Source: Diphasiastrum complanatum (taxonomy: Eukaryota > Streptophyta > Lycopodiopsida > Lycopodiales > Lycopodiaceae). From it: a stretch of DNA of 64,000 nucleotides. Made by a program: the position numbers and the translations under genes. The notes beneath the pieces are model-generated. The model was not told the DNA's origin, did no database searches, and saw nothing but the letters and a program-made list of their open reading frames with translations. Location: positions 34,973,683 through 35,037,682 of the forward strand of contig CM055101.1 of the NCBI GenBank assembly GCA_029204225.1, read 5' to 3'. Below are positions 38,766-50,633 of the stretch, piece after piece (the first letter of the stretch is position 1; every line of letters begins with the position of its first letter).

Positions 38766-40490
38766 GCTCATTGTCACTCCTGCGGCAGTCAAATTATCCA
38801 ACATGCTGATTCTGGTTAGCGCCATCACAATTCTGGCGCGTTACACAAAATTTCAATACAGAACCCATAGAGAAATTAAACGGTTCATGATAGCTTTATA
38901 CTACCCACATTAGATGATACACGTTTCCAGAACTAGAGGCTACTATATGTTGCTTTTTTGAACTATAGAATAATACATATTCTTATCTGGAAGTTATTTA
39001 TTTATACACTCCTTTCAAGTAGAATGCTCTTGATTAAGTCATTACATGATCATCTCTCACTACTCAACACACATCAAGTGAGCTAATACGAACCATACAT
39101 ATGGCTTCCTTCAGGCAAGGACATCATGCCTTCTTGTGGCATCTGGAAGCAGCTTTCCTGCATGTACTCCAGAAGGTTACCTATACTTTATAATGAGATT
39201 CTCATTTTGTCGGTTATGCTTTGTTCAAAAACATGGGAGTCTAGACTGATCTAAAAAAAAATTAGTACAATACTTTAGTCTTCAAGATATCATTTTGTTA
39301 TGTATGGTTGGAAAGAGTACAATATGAAAGCTTTCATGACAACAACTTTCAATTTCTGCATGCTTGGCAAAGGCAAGATGAATGAACCATTGGCTATTAT
39401 GAACGAGTGGAAAAATGATATGAATGTACTAGTGGCATTTATGCAAGTTTCTTTCGTGTTCACTCTTTATATTTGCATGCACGTAAATATCAAGAAATCC
39501 ATGATCACGTTATTTTATAATAGAGATCAACAAGAAGTAGTTCACAATTGAAAGAGTCTATAACGTCACACATTAATCATATGGTTGTAAGAGACAATGC
39601 ATATATAATGTTTTATTCATTCTTGCGTGTGTTTTGTTCATGTTTATGCAAGCATGCACATGAACAATAAATTTATCTATATCTTTCATTTATCTAAGAA
39701 AGTTAGCAAGAAGCCTTTCACAATTGAAAGGTATAGAACAAAGAGTATAATAAATGAATCATAGAGTATTTTAAGACAAAACACATGTAAAATGCAATAA
39801 AGAATCTAACTTCAATGTAGTGTTGCCGAGTGAACCATGAATTCATTTATTAGTTAAGTATTTTTGCTCTTCAAGGATCAAACATATGTTAAAAATTAAG
39901 CGGAGGCTTTCCAGCTCTACTTTGTAGCGTTTTCAAAAAATATAGCCTGAAAAATGGGCATGAGGTTGGTCAACGACGGAAGGCTTTCCAGCACAGACTG
40001 GTGATGTATATGTTGGTGGTATAGCGTGGTATTACTGCTGATTAGTTTCACTAATAAGTTTAGTTTAGAATTTTACAGATGATGGTGCAGTATGATAATG
40101 TTGTTCCTCAGGCGTCAAAGACGGTAGTTGTCTGATCAGATTATAAGGAGTCGTAGAAGTCCATGATCAGAGTGAACCAACGTGAATAAGTAGTAGAAAG
40201 TGTAATCAAATCACAACATGTATACATCTACGTTAGACACAGATGAAAGAGCGTGTGCTTCTATATTTCACTGAAATCTTGAACAACACTGAAATGTTAT
40301 ATAACCAGAATGGAGGTGTAACTTGGATGCTAGATATCTATCGCTCTGTTGGCAGAGCATCACGCAGAATGCATGATGAACATGTATTTATACACCGCAT
40401 CCTTGTAATTTGTCACTATAAATGTTTAACTTTTAACTATGTATATCGTTGTGGAAGTATTTGAACTACAATGACAGCTTTACAATGTGA
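38766..40490. other. Downstream of the GH9 gene, no gene recognised
   Basis: AT-rich. Positions 39985-40045 (GGCTTTCCAGCACAGACTGG, then GTATATGTTGGTGGTATAG) are repeated almost exactly at 51982-52028. No other feature could be supported. AATAAA-like words occur near 39665, too far away to assign to GH9. Confidence 0.4.
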
Positions 40491-40544
40491 ACTTAGTCAA
40501 ACGGGATAGATGACTCGAAGTTGTCGAACCAGTATAGTGACTTG

Positions 40545-40665
40545 ATCGTCGAAGTAGTCGGACAAGTCGAACACTTCAGATAGAAGTAGTTGAGTCTGTC
40601 GCTTGTCGAAGTAGTCAGATAAGTTGGACACTTCAGACACTTCATATAGAAGTAGTTGAGTGACC
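40545..40665. repeat. Imperfect tandem repeat, ~60-bp unit
   Basis: Two copies share GTCGAAGTAGTC, then A(C/T)AAGT(C/T)G(A/G)ACACTTCAGA and AGAAGTAGTTGAG. It lies in what should be the 3' LTR of the copia fragment to the right. Confidence 0.75.
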
Positions 40666-40669
40666 CGAC

Positions 40670-41318
40670 AATTGAAGTCGTCGTCGATCGAAAAACCCGA
40701 AGGTGTTGAAAACTAATGTCGAAATAGTCACATTTTGCATTTGTCGCATTTTTCAGGAAAATGTGAAAAAGCCGACAAAAAGTTTGCTTCTTCAAAATAG
40801 TTGATTAGAAGTCACTGTTGGGAAATTGTCGCATTTTTTGGGAGTTGGAAAAAATGTGAACTGTGCGACAATCAGTTCATTTCTGCAGAATGTTGCGAAG
40901 ACAGTGTATTTTTGCAGACTTGTAGAAAATCATGATTTGTTGAAATTGTTGAAGCTGGCCAAGTCTTCAATGATCTTCAAATTCTTGAACTTGACATTCA
41001 AATGTGAAAAGAGAACATGAATGGTTACCCTTTAGTCATTATCCAAGGATGAAGAAGTTAAGAAACACAATTTAAAACACCTGACCGGATCAATCACCAC
41101 AGCACAACATCAAGTGCAACAAGACAAGACAACATAATAGCTCACCTCAAACTGTATATTCAACTAATCAGTAAGTACATAGATAAAGTTGCTTAAAAGC
41201 ACTCGAAGGGCTCGTAAAAGAAAGACGACCCGATAATTCTAGAACTAAGCACACGTGGTGCCGTCGAAATAAGAAAGCACTGTATAAGTCGACCATTGCT
41301 ATTTTAACTCTCTCCCTC
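40670..41318 (-). repeat. Probable copia 3' LTR
   Basis: The reverse strand reads TTGAGGGAGAGAG followed by TTAAAATAGCAATGG at about 41318, a polypurine tract and the start of an LTR for the RNase H fragment to the right. The left end of the LTR was not determined, and its 5' partner is absent. Confidence 0.45.
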
Positions 41319-42155
41319 AATGATCAACGTCTCTCTTTATTTTAGAGTTTACTCTATTCATGGAACATACCTCCATGATAGTATTACAAGTAAAGGCTTT
41401 TTACATAACCAGATCTAAGCCAAGTTTGGCTCTAAAAGTCTCAAACTTTTCTTTACTTAAAGCTTTCGTAAATATATCAGCAACGTGTAACAACAAAGAA
41501 CAATGTACAATACTTATATCTTCATATTGTAGCTTCTCACACACAAAGTGATATTTTACCTCAATACCTTTTGTCCTTGCATAGCCAATTGTATTCCACT
41601 TTGACTGTCACAGAAAATAACAGTAGGATTTACCTGCTTCATGCCAATCTCACATAACAACTTATGTAGCCAAACAGCTTCCTGAGTAGCAGAACTCAAC
41701 ACTTTATATTTGGCTTCTGTAGAAGAAAGAGAAATAGTATCTTGCTTCTTGCTAGACCATGTAAAACAATCGCTACCAAAATTGAAGGCATAACCTGTTG
41801 TTGACTTTCTATCATCTATACTTCCTGCCCAATTAGCATCAACATAGCCTTGCAACTTAGGTAAAACACTTTGTCTTTTGTAAATTAGGCCAAGGTTAGG
41901 TGTACCCTTCACATACCTCAAAATCCTTTTTGCAACTTTCCAATGGTCCATAGTGGGTGATGACATGAATTGACTAATCAAACTTACAGCATAGCATATA
42001 TCAGGACGTGTAGTCGTAAGATATATCAAACTCCCAACTAGCTGACGAAATAGAATAGCGTCAACATATGCGCTATCATCAATACGAGATAATTTCTTAC
42101 CAGCTTTGCAAGGGGTGATGGAAGGTTTGCACTCTATCATGTGAAATCTCTCCAA
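41319..42155 (-). pseudogene. Copia reverse transcriptase end and RNase H
   Basis: A 199-codon frame starts at the end of reverse transcriptase (ECKPSITPCKAGKKLS) and holds most of RNase H: LVGSLIYLTTTRPDICYAVS, HWKVAKRILRYVKGT, GYVDANWAGSIDDRKSTTGY, SSKKQDTISLSSTEAKY and VIFCDSQSGIQLA. The frame breaks at 41556 and continues in another frame to VADIFTKALSKEKF (about 41440). The N-terminal side ends at 42155, directly abutting gypsy gag, so the rest of the polyprotein is gone. Confidence 0.85.
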
Positions 42156-42159
42156 TACC

Positions 42160-43390
42160 TGGGAAGTATTTGGGACCGGTTGGTATGAAGGGCACTCATT
42201 GCCAGTGTGTGCACCTCGACAGTGAGGGCACCACGTGTAATCTCATCTATGGTGGATTTGGCCAGTGGGTAACTGACCCGGCATCGAACTCTGGATAGAC
42301 TTAAGAGTGTTTTGAAACTCTTTCGTGAGTTTCTCCATCTGTTGTTGGTGTTGCTGGTTAAGCAACTCCATCTGTGTTTTCCACAACCGTTCTCGAGTTT
42401 CGTCGTTTGGTCGAGCTTCTTGGACAGCACGATGTGCTCTCCGTTCACATGGTTCATCGACATCAGAGCCCTTGTCTTCCTCTCGAATGGCATCAGACAT
42501 GGCTTGTTTCAATGATGTATATTCATCATTGGAACGAAGTTCACGTCTTATCCATCGTGGGAGTCCAACGAGGAACAAAATTATGAGCATAGACTCAATG
42601 GGTTGTTCTTGTACCTGACTTTTTAATCTTTTAAATCATTCAATATAGTCACGTACTTTCTCGCCTTTTGTCATTTTGATGTTACTTAGCTTGACAAAAG
42701 GACTTTCTATCAAGTGAAATGGCTTGAAGCGTTTGATAAAGGCCTCCTTCAAGAGTGACCAGTCACGTTTATCTTCACGATCAAGGTTAAAAAATCACTC
42801 TCGTGCTCGATCGATCATGGTCATCGAAAAGAGCTGTACCATGGCTTCCAGTGATGTCTTGTTATTGATGTCACATGCATTCTCAAAGACTTGAAGAAAT
42901 CTTTGAGCATCAGTGTTACCATCGTACTTAGGTAAATCTAGCTTTGGGGTACGTTTTTCAGTACGTGGAACATTATTCGCAAAAGCTCCGTTTAAGTGAG
43001 CTCATGCATGTGAAGATTCGGCAGCATGAAAATGTGGTCGTTCATATGGAGCTTCATAACGCATGGGTTACCATCTGTCGAATGGGTTGGGGGATGGCTG
43101 TTGGTCAAGATCTGACTCAAAGCATCGGTCGAGACGTGAGCAAATGCGTCAGTTGAGATATAACTCAAGACATGGCAGGATTGGCTCGGTCAAGAGTTGA
43201 TATGTAGCGGTCTGGTCCAAACAAGACTTGTGGCTAGGCTTGGGAAGGAGCGTGAAGCATCGGTTGAGAACTGAGCTGCGCGCTAGTCAGAACGAAAATG
43301 GTGAGCTCTGTAATGAAGGTGTGGAAGTCCTGAGAGCGATGGTTTTGTCGCACAGATCGAAATGGTTTGGGACGGTTTAATGTCTGTGTA
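42160..43390 (-). pseudogene. Ty3/gypsy gag remnant
   Basis: The frame 42243-42590 has LFLVGLPRWIRRELRSNDEY followed by a charged coiled-coil-like stretch (LWKTQMELLNQQHQQQMEK). Upstream on the minus strand are further capsid-like pieces (KVRDYIE near 42650, FKRFKPFHLIESPF near 42700), interrupted by stops. It follows the gypsy-type primer-binding site at 43396, so it is the start of that element. Pol is replaced on the left by copia sequence. Confidence 0.6.
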
Positions 43391-43395
43391 GCTGT

Positions 43396-43409
43396 GGAAT
43401 GGCGCCAAA
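43396..43409 (-). promoter_or_regulatory. Gypsy-type primer-binding site
   Basis: On the minus strand ACATTTGGCGCCATT follows the LTR end. T-TGGCGCC is the usual plant Ty3/gypsy primer-site start. The plus-strand LTR therefore begins with TGTTCACAAATTC at about 43410. Confidence 0.55.
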
Positions 43410-44230
43410 TGTTCACAAATTCTCTGAATCAAAGAACACGGTTTTGTTGTTTCTTTTACTTCTTCTTCGTTCTTCTGTAGTTACAGTTCTTACGGTTCTT
43501 CCTCTTATTAGTACAGTTACAAAACAGAGGCGTTACTCAGATTGCAATGTGTATTTCCTAGCCTGTCAGTGGGAGTCACAGATCCGATACTCAGCTACAT
43601 GCGTAAGCCAGTCATGTAACCAGACATAGCTCAAGAAGATCAATATTCTGACATAGGGAGCAATCCTACCACTATCTACTAAATCAAAAAGCAATCAAGA
43701 ACAAGATTAACTACTGAAACAAGGCACAAGAAACAAGTAACTAGATTCCTAACAGTATTTTAACAGTTTAAGAATCAAGAAAGACTCATTTCTTGATGCC
43801 TAGATTGCTCAAGAACAATCAAGAACTAGAATGTAAGGAAGTATGCAAGATCTACACCACTATTCCAGCCTATTTAGTTTACTTGAGTGCTGATTCCTAC
43901 CTTATTCCACAAACAAGAAATGAATCCTAATCCACAACTAAGCAAGAAACAAAGAAACAAGAAACTAGTTAATCCACAATACAAGGAAATCAAGCATGCT
44001 CATAGAAACTTCACTCAAGAACATTGCCATGAACAAGGAGCTTAGCAATTATCAAGAACTCGTGGAGGATCTTCTTTATTTGCTCAAGAGAACTTGACAA
44101 TACATTCAAAGCTCCCTCACAAGAGAGGGGGGCCCTTAAATAAGCAAGAAGGCTGCCCATGTGGAGCCCAAGTGGCAATTCCACCGAATTAGAAATTACA
44201 TGTGGAATTTGCCCTCCCACTAAAGGTCAC
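43410..44230 (-). repeat. Gypsy LTR (5' LTR of the gag remnant)
   Basis: It begins TGTTCACAAATTC after the primer-binding site. Positions 43726-44000 are homologous to 11020-11330. The right boundary is uncertain; 44230 is an estimate. Frames inside are not considered genes. Confidence 0.45.
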
Positions 44231-44540
44231 CATCAAAAGGTGGCTCACTCTAACTAATTTAAGAGGGGTCTACATTTATTTACAAAGCCTAGGAAATATG
44301 ACTAGCTCCTACATGGTCGTTCCTTCTCTAGGATACACCATGTAGGCTCACATAGCTATTTCACTATCATCCTAGCTAGTAATTTCTCGGCTCTCAGCTT
44401 CTTCTGCTCTCCTCCTTCTAAGACCTCCTCGGTCATAGGTGAGAGGTATTTTGTGTCTTCGGCTTGGCTCGGCATCTGGGGATTCTCTGGAATTTGCTAA
44501 CAGACATATTGTCGATTGTCGTGTCTTCATAGCCTTCAGA
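44231..44540. other. No gene recognised
   Basis: A transition between the gypsy LTR and a copia fragment. Nothing specific was seen. Confidence 0.3.
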
Positions 44541-45300
44541 CTACTTCATGAAGATTTCCTCCTCTAGATCTTTGTGGAGAAAGGTTGTTTTCAAATCAAT
44601 CTGGTGAATTTCCAGATTGTGTTGTGTGGCGTATGCAAGGAGTAGCCTTATGCTTGTCATCTTGACCATGGGAGAATATGGGTCGAAATAATCAACACCA
44701 TATCTCTGCGTGTAGTCCTTTGCGACAAGCCTTGCTTTGTAGCGGCCAATAGTGCCATCTGATTTCATCTTCTTCTTGTATACCCACTTGCAGTCGACTG
44801 TTTTTCTGTTTTCTGGTAGTGGCTCTAATGTCCATGCCTTGTTTCGCCTCATCGACTCGATCTCCTCTGACATTGCCTGCTTCCAGAATTCAGCCTTTGG
44901 ACTCTGGATAGCTTCTTGGTATGTTGTTGGCTCTTCATTGAAGCTGCAGTATTCGTACTGTGTGTCCTTGCTCCACTGAAGATTGTCAGAGTAGCGGTCT
45001 AGAGGTCTTCTTTGTCTTGTTGACCTTCGAGGTTCGTTTCGTCGCTGCTCGAATATTTCTTGTTCGTGGGGTCGATCTCTTCTTCCTGCTGTTCTGGAGT
45101 CTGGGGCTCTGCATTCTGATTTGATGTATGTCCTCGATATCCCTCTTTAATGGGCAGTAGTGTGAAGATCTCATGGACTCTTTCGTCTTTCAGTCTAAGG
45201 AATGTGGACTCATGAAACTTCACATCTCTGTTCAAAACAATCTTTTTCGTGGTTGGATCATAGAGCCTGTACACTTGTGTTCCATTCGAGACACATTAGT
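44541..45300 (-). pseudogene. Copia integrase tail to reverse transcriptase start
   Basis: Right to left: TQVYRLYDPTTKKIVLNRDVKF and HEIFTLLPIKEGYRGHTSNQ. The linker then runs in a shifted frame to reverse transcriptase MSEEIESMRRNKAWTLEPL, VDCKWVYKKKMKSDG, ARLVAKDYTQRYGVDYF and IHQIDLKTTFLHKDLEEE, ending at 44541. Nearly every block is identical to the plus-strand copy at 8000-8588. It keeps the first catalytic Asp region (QIDLKTTF), which that copy has lost. Confidence 0.85.
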
Positions 45301-45855
45301 CAATGGTAGCCCTCTACGGTGATACTATGAAGACACCTTTACCATAGATCTGGTTTGAGGTGCATTTTAGATTTCTTCTCATTTTCTTCTATTCTTTTCT
45401 CGTGTCTAACAGTTAGACTTCTTTTTTTTTCCATGTATATTCCTACCCAATTTTTTTTACAATACCCTCTATTTGATACTCTTGGAAAATACAAAAAAAA
45501 AAAATATGTGAACACTTCGATTTTTAAACGTGGGCTCGAAAGATATTTTTTGATCCAGAATTCCACCGACATTCTCCATGATAGCTTGCATCCGCCGCCT
45601 ACCCTCAAATTTCCCTATAAATTTGTCGCATGTTCCTTCCTTCCTTCATAATTCTTAGGAGAGCTCATGTCAGATTAGCAAATCTCTGGCGCTTTTCCGG
45701 ACTTCGCATCCAATTCAGCCGATTTCAACTGCACACTGATCGCTCTCAAAAATGCTTTCATACAACTGTTCTTCAGAGCCAGTTGTAGCCGCCATCAATT
45801 TCAAACTGACCGCTATCTCCATTGCTCCTTCAGATGCATACATCATCTGATTCAC
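45301..45855. other. No gene recognised
   Basis: AT-rich stretch with T-runs. No motif was found. Confidence 0.3.
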
Positions 45856-46135
45856 TTGCCATGCAAATCTAGCCACCATCTTCAGCTCTATTTGCATCTG
45901 CCATCTTTCACAGGTACCCTCTGTTTGTATCCGCCATCTGTATACACCATCTGTATCCACTATTTGTATACACCATCTGCATCCACCATCTTCAGCTCTA
46001 TTTGTATCCGCCATCTTTCACATGTACCCTCTCTTTGTATCCGCCACTGTACCTATCAGTTTCATATGCCCACCACCAACAAATTCTTCCATCCCACAAT
46101 AAAATTTGAATCCGCCAGCTTGTATCCGCCATCTA
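45856..46135. repeat. Repeats of TTTGTATCCGCCATCT
   Basis: Variants such as TTTGTATCCGCCATCTGTA, TTGTATACACCATCTGTATCC and TTTGCATCTGCCATCTTTCACA recur through this stretch. This low-complexity composition produces a long plus-strand open frame that I do not regard as a gene. Confidence 0.7.
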
Positions 46136-46263
46136 CTTTATCTCCAGCCGCCATACTACATTTTTGCATCAAATTCCATCCGACGACTGCCACCTTTTTG
46201 CATCCGATGACCACCTTTTTTTTCTTTTTACTACATCCGCCACCCTCATTTTGCTTTCTGAAT

Positions 46264-46540
46264 TCTTTTGAGTTTCGTCTGTTTTTCGAGATTCGTCTGT
46301 TTTTTGAGTTCTTCTATCTTTTGCGTTTCGTCTATTTTTTGAGTTTGTCTATCTTTCGAGTTTTGTCTATTTTTCGAGTTCGTCTATCTTTCGAGTTTCG
46401 TCTATTTTTTGAGTTCGTCTGTTTTTCGATATTCGTCTATTTTTTGAGATTCATCCGTTTTTCGAGATTCGTCTATCTTTCGACTTTCGTCTGTCCTTCA
46501 ACTTTTGTCTGTTTTTCGAGTTTTTCTATTTTTAATTTGA
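46264..46540. repeat. Minisatellite, ~17-19-bp unit TTCGTCTATTTTTTGAG
   Basis: About fourteen adjacent variants of TT(C/T)GTCT(A/G)T(T/C)TTT(C/T)GAG occur here. Because the unit is close to a multiple of three, the plus strand stays open and would read as repeated F-E-F-R-L-F-F. The composition (T-rich, no codon structure) argues against a real protein. Confidence 0.9.
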
Positions 46541-47135
46541 GTCTCCTCACTTTTTGATACCTCTGCATCTTTTCGATCCATTTGCATTCCTCACCACTAA
46601 AACACTCCAAAAATGACTGAATAAGATTCCGAACACAGTGCTGACGTACCAAAGATGTCTCAGACTTTAAAATTGGTTTCATGTGAACATTCTGCCATGT
46701 TCCAGTGGTACAACCAAGCCCAAATGCTCTTCCAGATGCTTGATTTCAAAATTCCTCAGTGGAAAGTACATTAGAGCCTCTACCTTATGTACCAGGCTTA
46801 TGAAATTTTGCAGTCAAAGAGCTGATGTTCTGTGTTGATATTCCCAATCTTCAGCTCTATTTCTACTTGGTTGTTAGTAGTCTTACTGATGCGAATGGAA
46901 TTGCAGTCGCAAACACGAAACACAACAAGTCGGATGGATTTCAGATATGATTGCTGGTCATTGCCAGCTGTATCATTCCTACAGTCCTCCAGAATGTAGA
47001 CAGACATTGTTGTACTACGTTACTAGATTAATGTAGCATTCAACAGAATTCAAACCAAGGTGCGAAATTAAATGAACAAGTGAATCAGACACACGAATAG
47101 CAACATACTAATTTACATTCAAGATCAGATAAGAT
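46541..47135. other. No gene recognised
   Basis: Unremarkable sequence left of the copia LTR region. Confidence 0.3.
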
Positions 47136-47780
47136 AAGAGTGATATGTGCGCAACGGCTACAAAATCATCTATTGATTCTTCTGGTTCTTCAAGCACTGC
47201 ATCCAGATTCACTCAGTCTGTTGGCGTGAGAGAAATACAGTTCTCTCACGACTAATATCTCGCTTACTAGCAGACTTGTGGATCTACGGATCCTATGCAG
47301 AATTGTCTCGCACGCAGGCGGATGCGTATTCTGTCTGTGTGTCTTCTTGCTTACTAGCATTAGACTACTTCATGTGTATGTATCAAGTATCATTCAGAAA
47401 GTATATAGTCATGTCATATAACTTCTAGATTAGAGTGATTAAACATCTATAACTAATCATGAATTTAAAGAGTGGCAGATTAGCCACGACCTAGAGTGTA
47501 TCTGCTAACGTCATGCTATTAGATCAGATATCTGTACTTCTGGGTACTTGCATGATCTTGTTGGTCCTTTTTGGAGCATGAGGGCAGAAAAAGGTGTCGC
47601 GACAATTTTCATGTCGCTTCGAGTCGTTTGACTTTCTTGTCGTCTGACTTTCTCCTACAGTGTACTGCGAAAAATTCTCTTTCGCGAACTTTTCATGTTT
47701 GTGTCTTTTCGTCAGGGTGTTCGCGAACATTTTTTGCTTTGTGTCTTTTGACTTTCGCGTTCGCAAACTTTTTCGTCAGA
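47136..47780 (-). repeat. Probable copia 3' LTR (family of the 5.1-5.9 kb LTR)
   Basis: On the minus strand the sequence after the RNase H stop reads TGACGAAAAAGTTTGCGAACG, comparable to the LTR start TGTCAAAAAAGGTGAAC at 5132. Both contain many TTCGCGAA and AAAAGACACAAA-like words. Boundaries are approximate. Confidence 0.45.
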
Positions 47781-48985
47781 GTGAGGGCTGAAAGCTAGCA
47801 AATCTTTGATAATAGAAGTGTTTTGTTTCTTCAGCTCCCTCTCAAAGCATGATAGCTTGACGAATCCAAGGCTGCTCCTCGGTCTCTCAAAAAGTCCTTT
47901 GTCTAGGGCCTTTGTAAAAATGTCAACAACCATGTCTTTCGTTCCAATGAAGGTGGTCTGCAGCATCTTCTTCTCAATCAGATCCCTGATCAAGTGGTAC
48001 TTGATCGCGATCTGTTTCGTTCTTGAGTGGAACACAGGATCTTTCGTTAGATGTATTGCAGATGTGTTATCCATCTGCAAAACCAGAGGCTCATTCTTTG
48101 TTTTGCCCAATTCGTCTAGGAACTGTCTGAGCCAAATTATTTCATTGGCCATTTTCGCTGATGCAACGTACTCTGCTTCGCAGGATGACTAAGCCACAAT
48201 GGTCTGCTTCTTGTTGACTTAGAGAACTGCTGCTCCTGACGCAATGGTGCATCCTCCTGAGACGCTTTTACAATCGTCCTTGAGGGATGCCCAGCTAGCA
48301 TCACTATAGGGAAGCATCTTGAACCCTGCATCATGACAATAACACAAGCCATAATCTCTCGTTAATTGAAAATATTGCAAGATTCGTTTTGCAATCCTCC
48401 AGTGTGTCGAACATGGATTCATGCAGAATTGACTCATTCTGAACACTGCATAAGCAATGTCAGGACGTGTGTTGTTGGCAAGGTATATCAGCAAACCTAT
48501 CAGCTTCCTATAAGGTGTGAACTGCATTTGTTCTTTCTTTTCTTCGGTCCTCGGACAATCATCGTTTGTCAGCACTGTTCCTGCGAGCATTGGAGTATTT
48601 GTTCCTTTGTAATTCAGCATCCCAAAATCCTCTAGGATTTTTTGGTTGTATCTGGACTGGTGAAGGTACAACTTACCTTCCTCATAGTCCCTATCAATTT
48701 GCAAGCCAAGGTAAGACCTAGCTTCTCCCAGATCCACGATCTCGAAATGTTTCGAGATGGCTTCCTTCACTTTAGCAATCAACTGCTCACTCTTGCAGAG
48801 TATCAGAGTGTCGTCCACATACACAGCCACAATAATGATCTGCCCATCTGTAGCTCTGACATACACATTGGAATCAACCATCAGTGGCTTGAATCCTAAT
48901 GATTTCAGGGCGTGATCTTTCTTTTTGTACCATTGTCGAACTGACTGCTTCAGACCGTAGATACTCCTATGCATTCTGCATGCAT
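47781..48985 (-). pseudogene. Copia reverse transcriptase C-terminal half and RNase H
   Basis: Right to left: YACRMHRSIYGLKQSVRQWY (48970), VAVYVDDTLILCKSEQ (intact YVDD), YLGLQIDRDYEEGKLYL, LIGLLIYLANNTRPDIAYAV, PYSDASWASLKDDCKSVSGG. A stop near 48222 follows, then EIIWLRQFLDELG, MDNTSAIHLTKDPVFHSRTKQI and VDIFTKALDKGLFERPRSSLG. Only a few lesions are present, so this is a younger or less decayed fragment. It continues the element whose N-terminal RT lies at 49500-50136, separated by an inserted copy of copia leader sequence. Confidence 0.85.
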
Positions 48986-49500
48986 AATTAGGAAGTCACA
49001 CTTGTAGTGTTTCACTCAAATTTTATTTCTAATCCAACAAATGGACTTATAATCACAGTTCTATCACTCCCTCACAAAGCTGGAATGAAGATAAGATGAA
49101 GTGAAAACTACTTTCAAACAAATCTTGCCAAGAAATGGATTTGATTGTCTCTAGAAAATCACTAAGGTCTCTCTCTTGTAGTGTTTCACTCAAATTAGAT
49201 TTCTAATCCAACAAATGGACTTATAATCTCAGTTCTAGCACTCCCTCACGAAGTTGGAATGAAGATAAGATGATGTGAAATCTACTTACAATCAAATCTT
49301 GCCAACTTTGGCTATTTTTGGACAATAACATGACCAAATCTCCCTCACACTTTTTGATGTACTTTCAAGACCTATAAAACAAGTTTAGAGGACCTGATTT
49401 CAGCCTAGATTAATTAGATATGATGACCCTATGTCAAATCTAATCAATGACACTCAATCTTGGTAGCTTATCCTAAGATTTCCACCAAAAATTACATCAA
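48986..49500 (-). repeat. Inserted copia leader sequence, in two tandem copies
   Basis: Two copies of the CTTGTAGTGTTTCACTCAAA leader segment (starting at about 48998 and 49181) match 23800-24150, the leader of the complete copia element. The second copy runs on to CACCAAAAATTACATCAAA like the original. They split a reverse transcriptase: 49510 ends at ATAYDLRIQ and 48974 resumes at CRMHRSIYGL. About 35 residues of RT, including the first catalytic Asp motif, are missing at the join. Confidence 0.8.
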
Positions 49501-50160
49501 AAGCTCACAAATTGAATTTCTTTGGATCCTGAGGTCATAAGCAGTTGCATATGCAAATAACAAACGTAGGGACGAATGTTTGATGACAGGAGAGAAGGTT
49601 TCTGAGTAGTCGATACCATATCTTTGAGAAAATCCCTTTGCTACCAGTCTTGCCTTGTATTTTGAGACATTTTGATCCGGTCCATACTTGAGGTTGAAAA
49701 CCCATTTGCATTTGACAGTCTTGCGCTTCTGTGGTAATGGCTGCAATGTCCATACCTGGTTATTCCTCATGGATTCCATCTCTTCATTCATGGCTTGGAT
49801 CCATTTGTCCTTCTCTAGACATTCAATCGCTTCCTCGAAAGTTTGTGGTTTGCCACTGAATCCACAGAACTCTTTTGATGCAGAAGTAGAGCTGTCTGGC
49901 ACGTATCTTGCTGGCGCTCTTCGTGGTCTTGTTGACCTTCTAGGAGATCCTCCTGGGATAGCAATGCCTTTGTCTTTGTCTGCTATGCTAGGTCCGGAAC
50001 CATCCTGATTTACAAGAACTGTAGTAGTAGGTTGTCTCTCAAGTCTTTCGTCTTCTGATTCATCACTCGAATGCAAAGTGACTCCAAGATCATCGTCTTC
50101 GTGTTCATCTTCTGCTCGCTCTATCGCTGGTGGCAAATCGTAGTACTGTCTCTCTAGAAC
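49501..50160 (-). pseudogene. Copia linker and reverse transcriptase start
   Basis: The linker [17 protein letters not shown] and [15 protein letters not shown] lead into the RT start: [57 protein letters not shown] and [17 protein letters not shown]. It is open throughout. The left end is cut by the leader insertion at 49500, and the right end by the insertion at about 50160-51080. Confidence 0.85.
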
Positions 50161-50186
50161 TTCATGGCTGATTCCTCAACAATGCT

Positions 50187-50633
50187 TTAAAGCATTGGTA
50201 ATGAAAATGCTTTCTTGCATCTCAACCTCTTAGAAAAGCAACTAAACATTTGATTAATTTGATCGTGGGTATGTCTTACCAACAAAAATCCTATTATAAC
50301 GTTTTTGAAAAAAAAATTCTCCACTAGCATAGACAAGTATGCCAAAACAATTTGATTTTTATTCTCCCTAGCAGTGTTGTCAAGCTGCAAATAAAGTATT
50401 TCTGGAAGATTTTCACCAAATTTGCAAATTATCTTATGTACAACGGTGATCGTCAAATTTGGATCATTTCGAACATTGGGATAATAAAAAAAGACCTTGG
50501 ACTCCAAAGTGCCATTAAACACAAGTGCTCCAACGAGATGAACCTGAATAAAATATGCCTTGTTCAAATTTTTGGGCACTCTGACAAAATGAGACAACAT
50601 TGTTTTCTTCTGATCCATATGAGAAATTGGCAA
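50187..50633 (-). pseudogene. DUF7869-like domain fragment
   Basis: A 148-codon frame contains GENLPEILYLQLDNTARENKN, LAYLSMLVENFFFKNV and IIGFLLVRHTHDQINQMFSCFS. This is the pattern Q-x-D-N-x2-R-E-N-K-N ... FLxVGHTHDxIDxxFSxxS that I recognise from DUF7869-type proteins, which I recall as widespread in mosses, ferns and invertebrates. One change is visible: G-H-T-H-D is R-H-T-H-D. The function of the family is not established; the D, H and D residues suggest a nuclease-like fold but that is inference. The domain is incomplete and sits inside a copia element, next to an LTR piece. Confidence 0.6.

Noticed and set aside
42312-42618. Plus-strand frames opposite the gypsy gag
   Set aside because: Antisense shadows of the minus-strand gag; no independent evidence.
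45856-46557. 233-codon plus-strand open frame
   Set aside because: It is built entirely from T-rich minisatellites; no domain, no codon pattern, and the peptide is a Phe/Leu/Tyr repeat.
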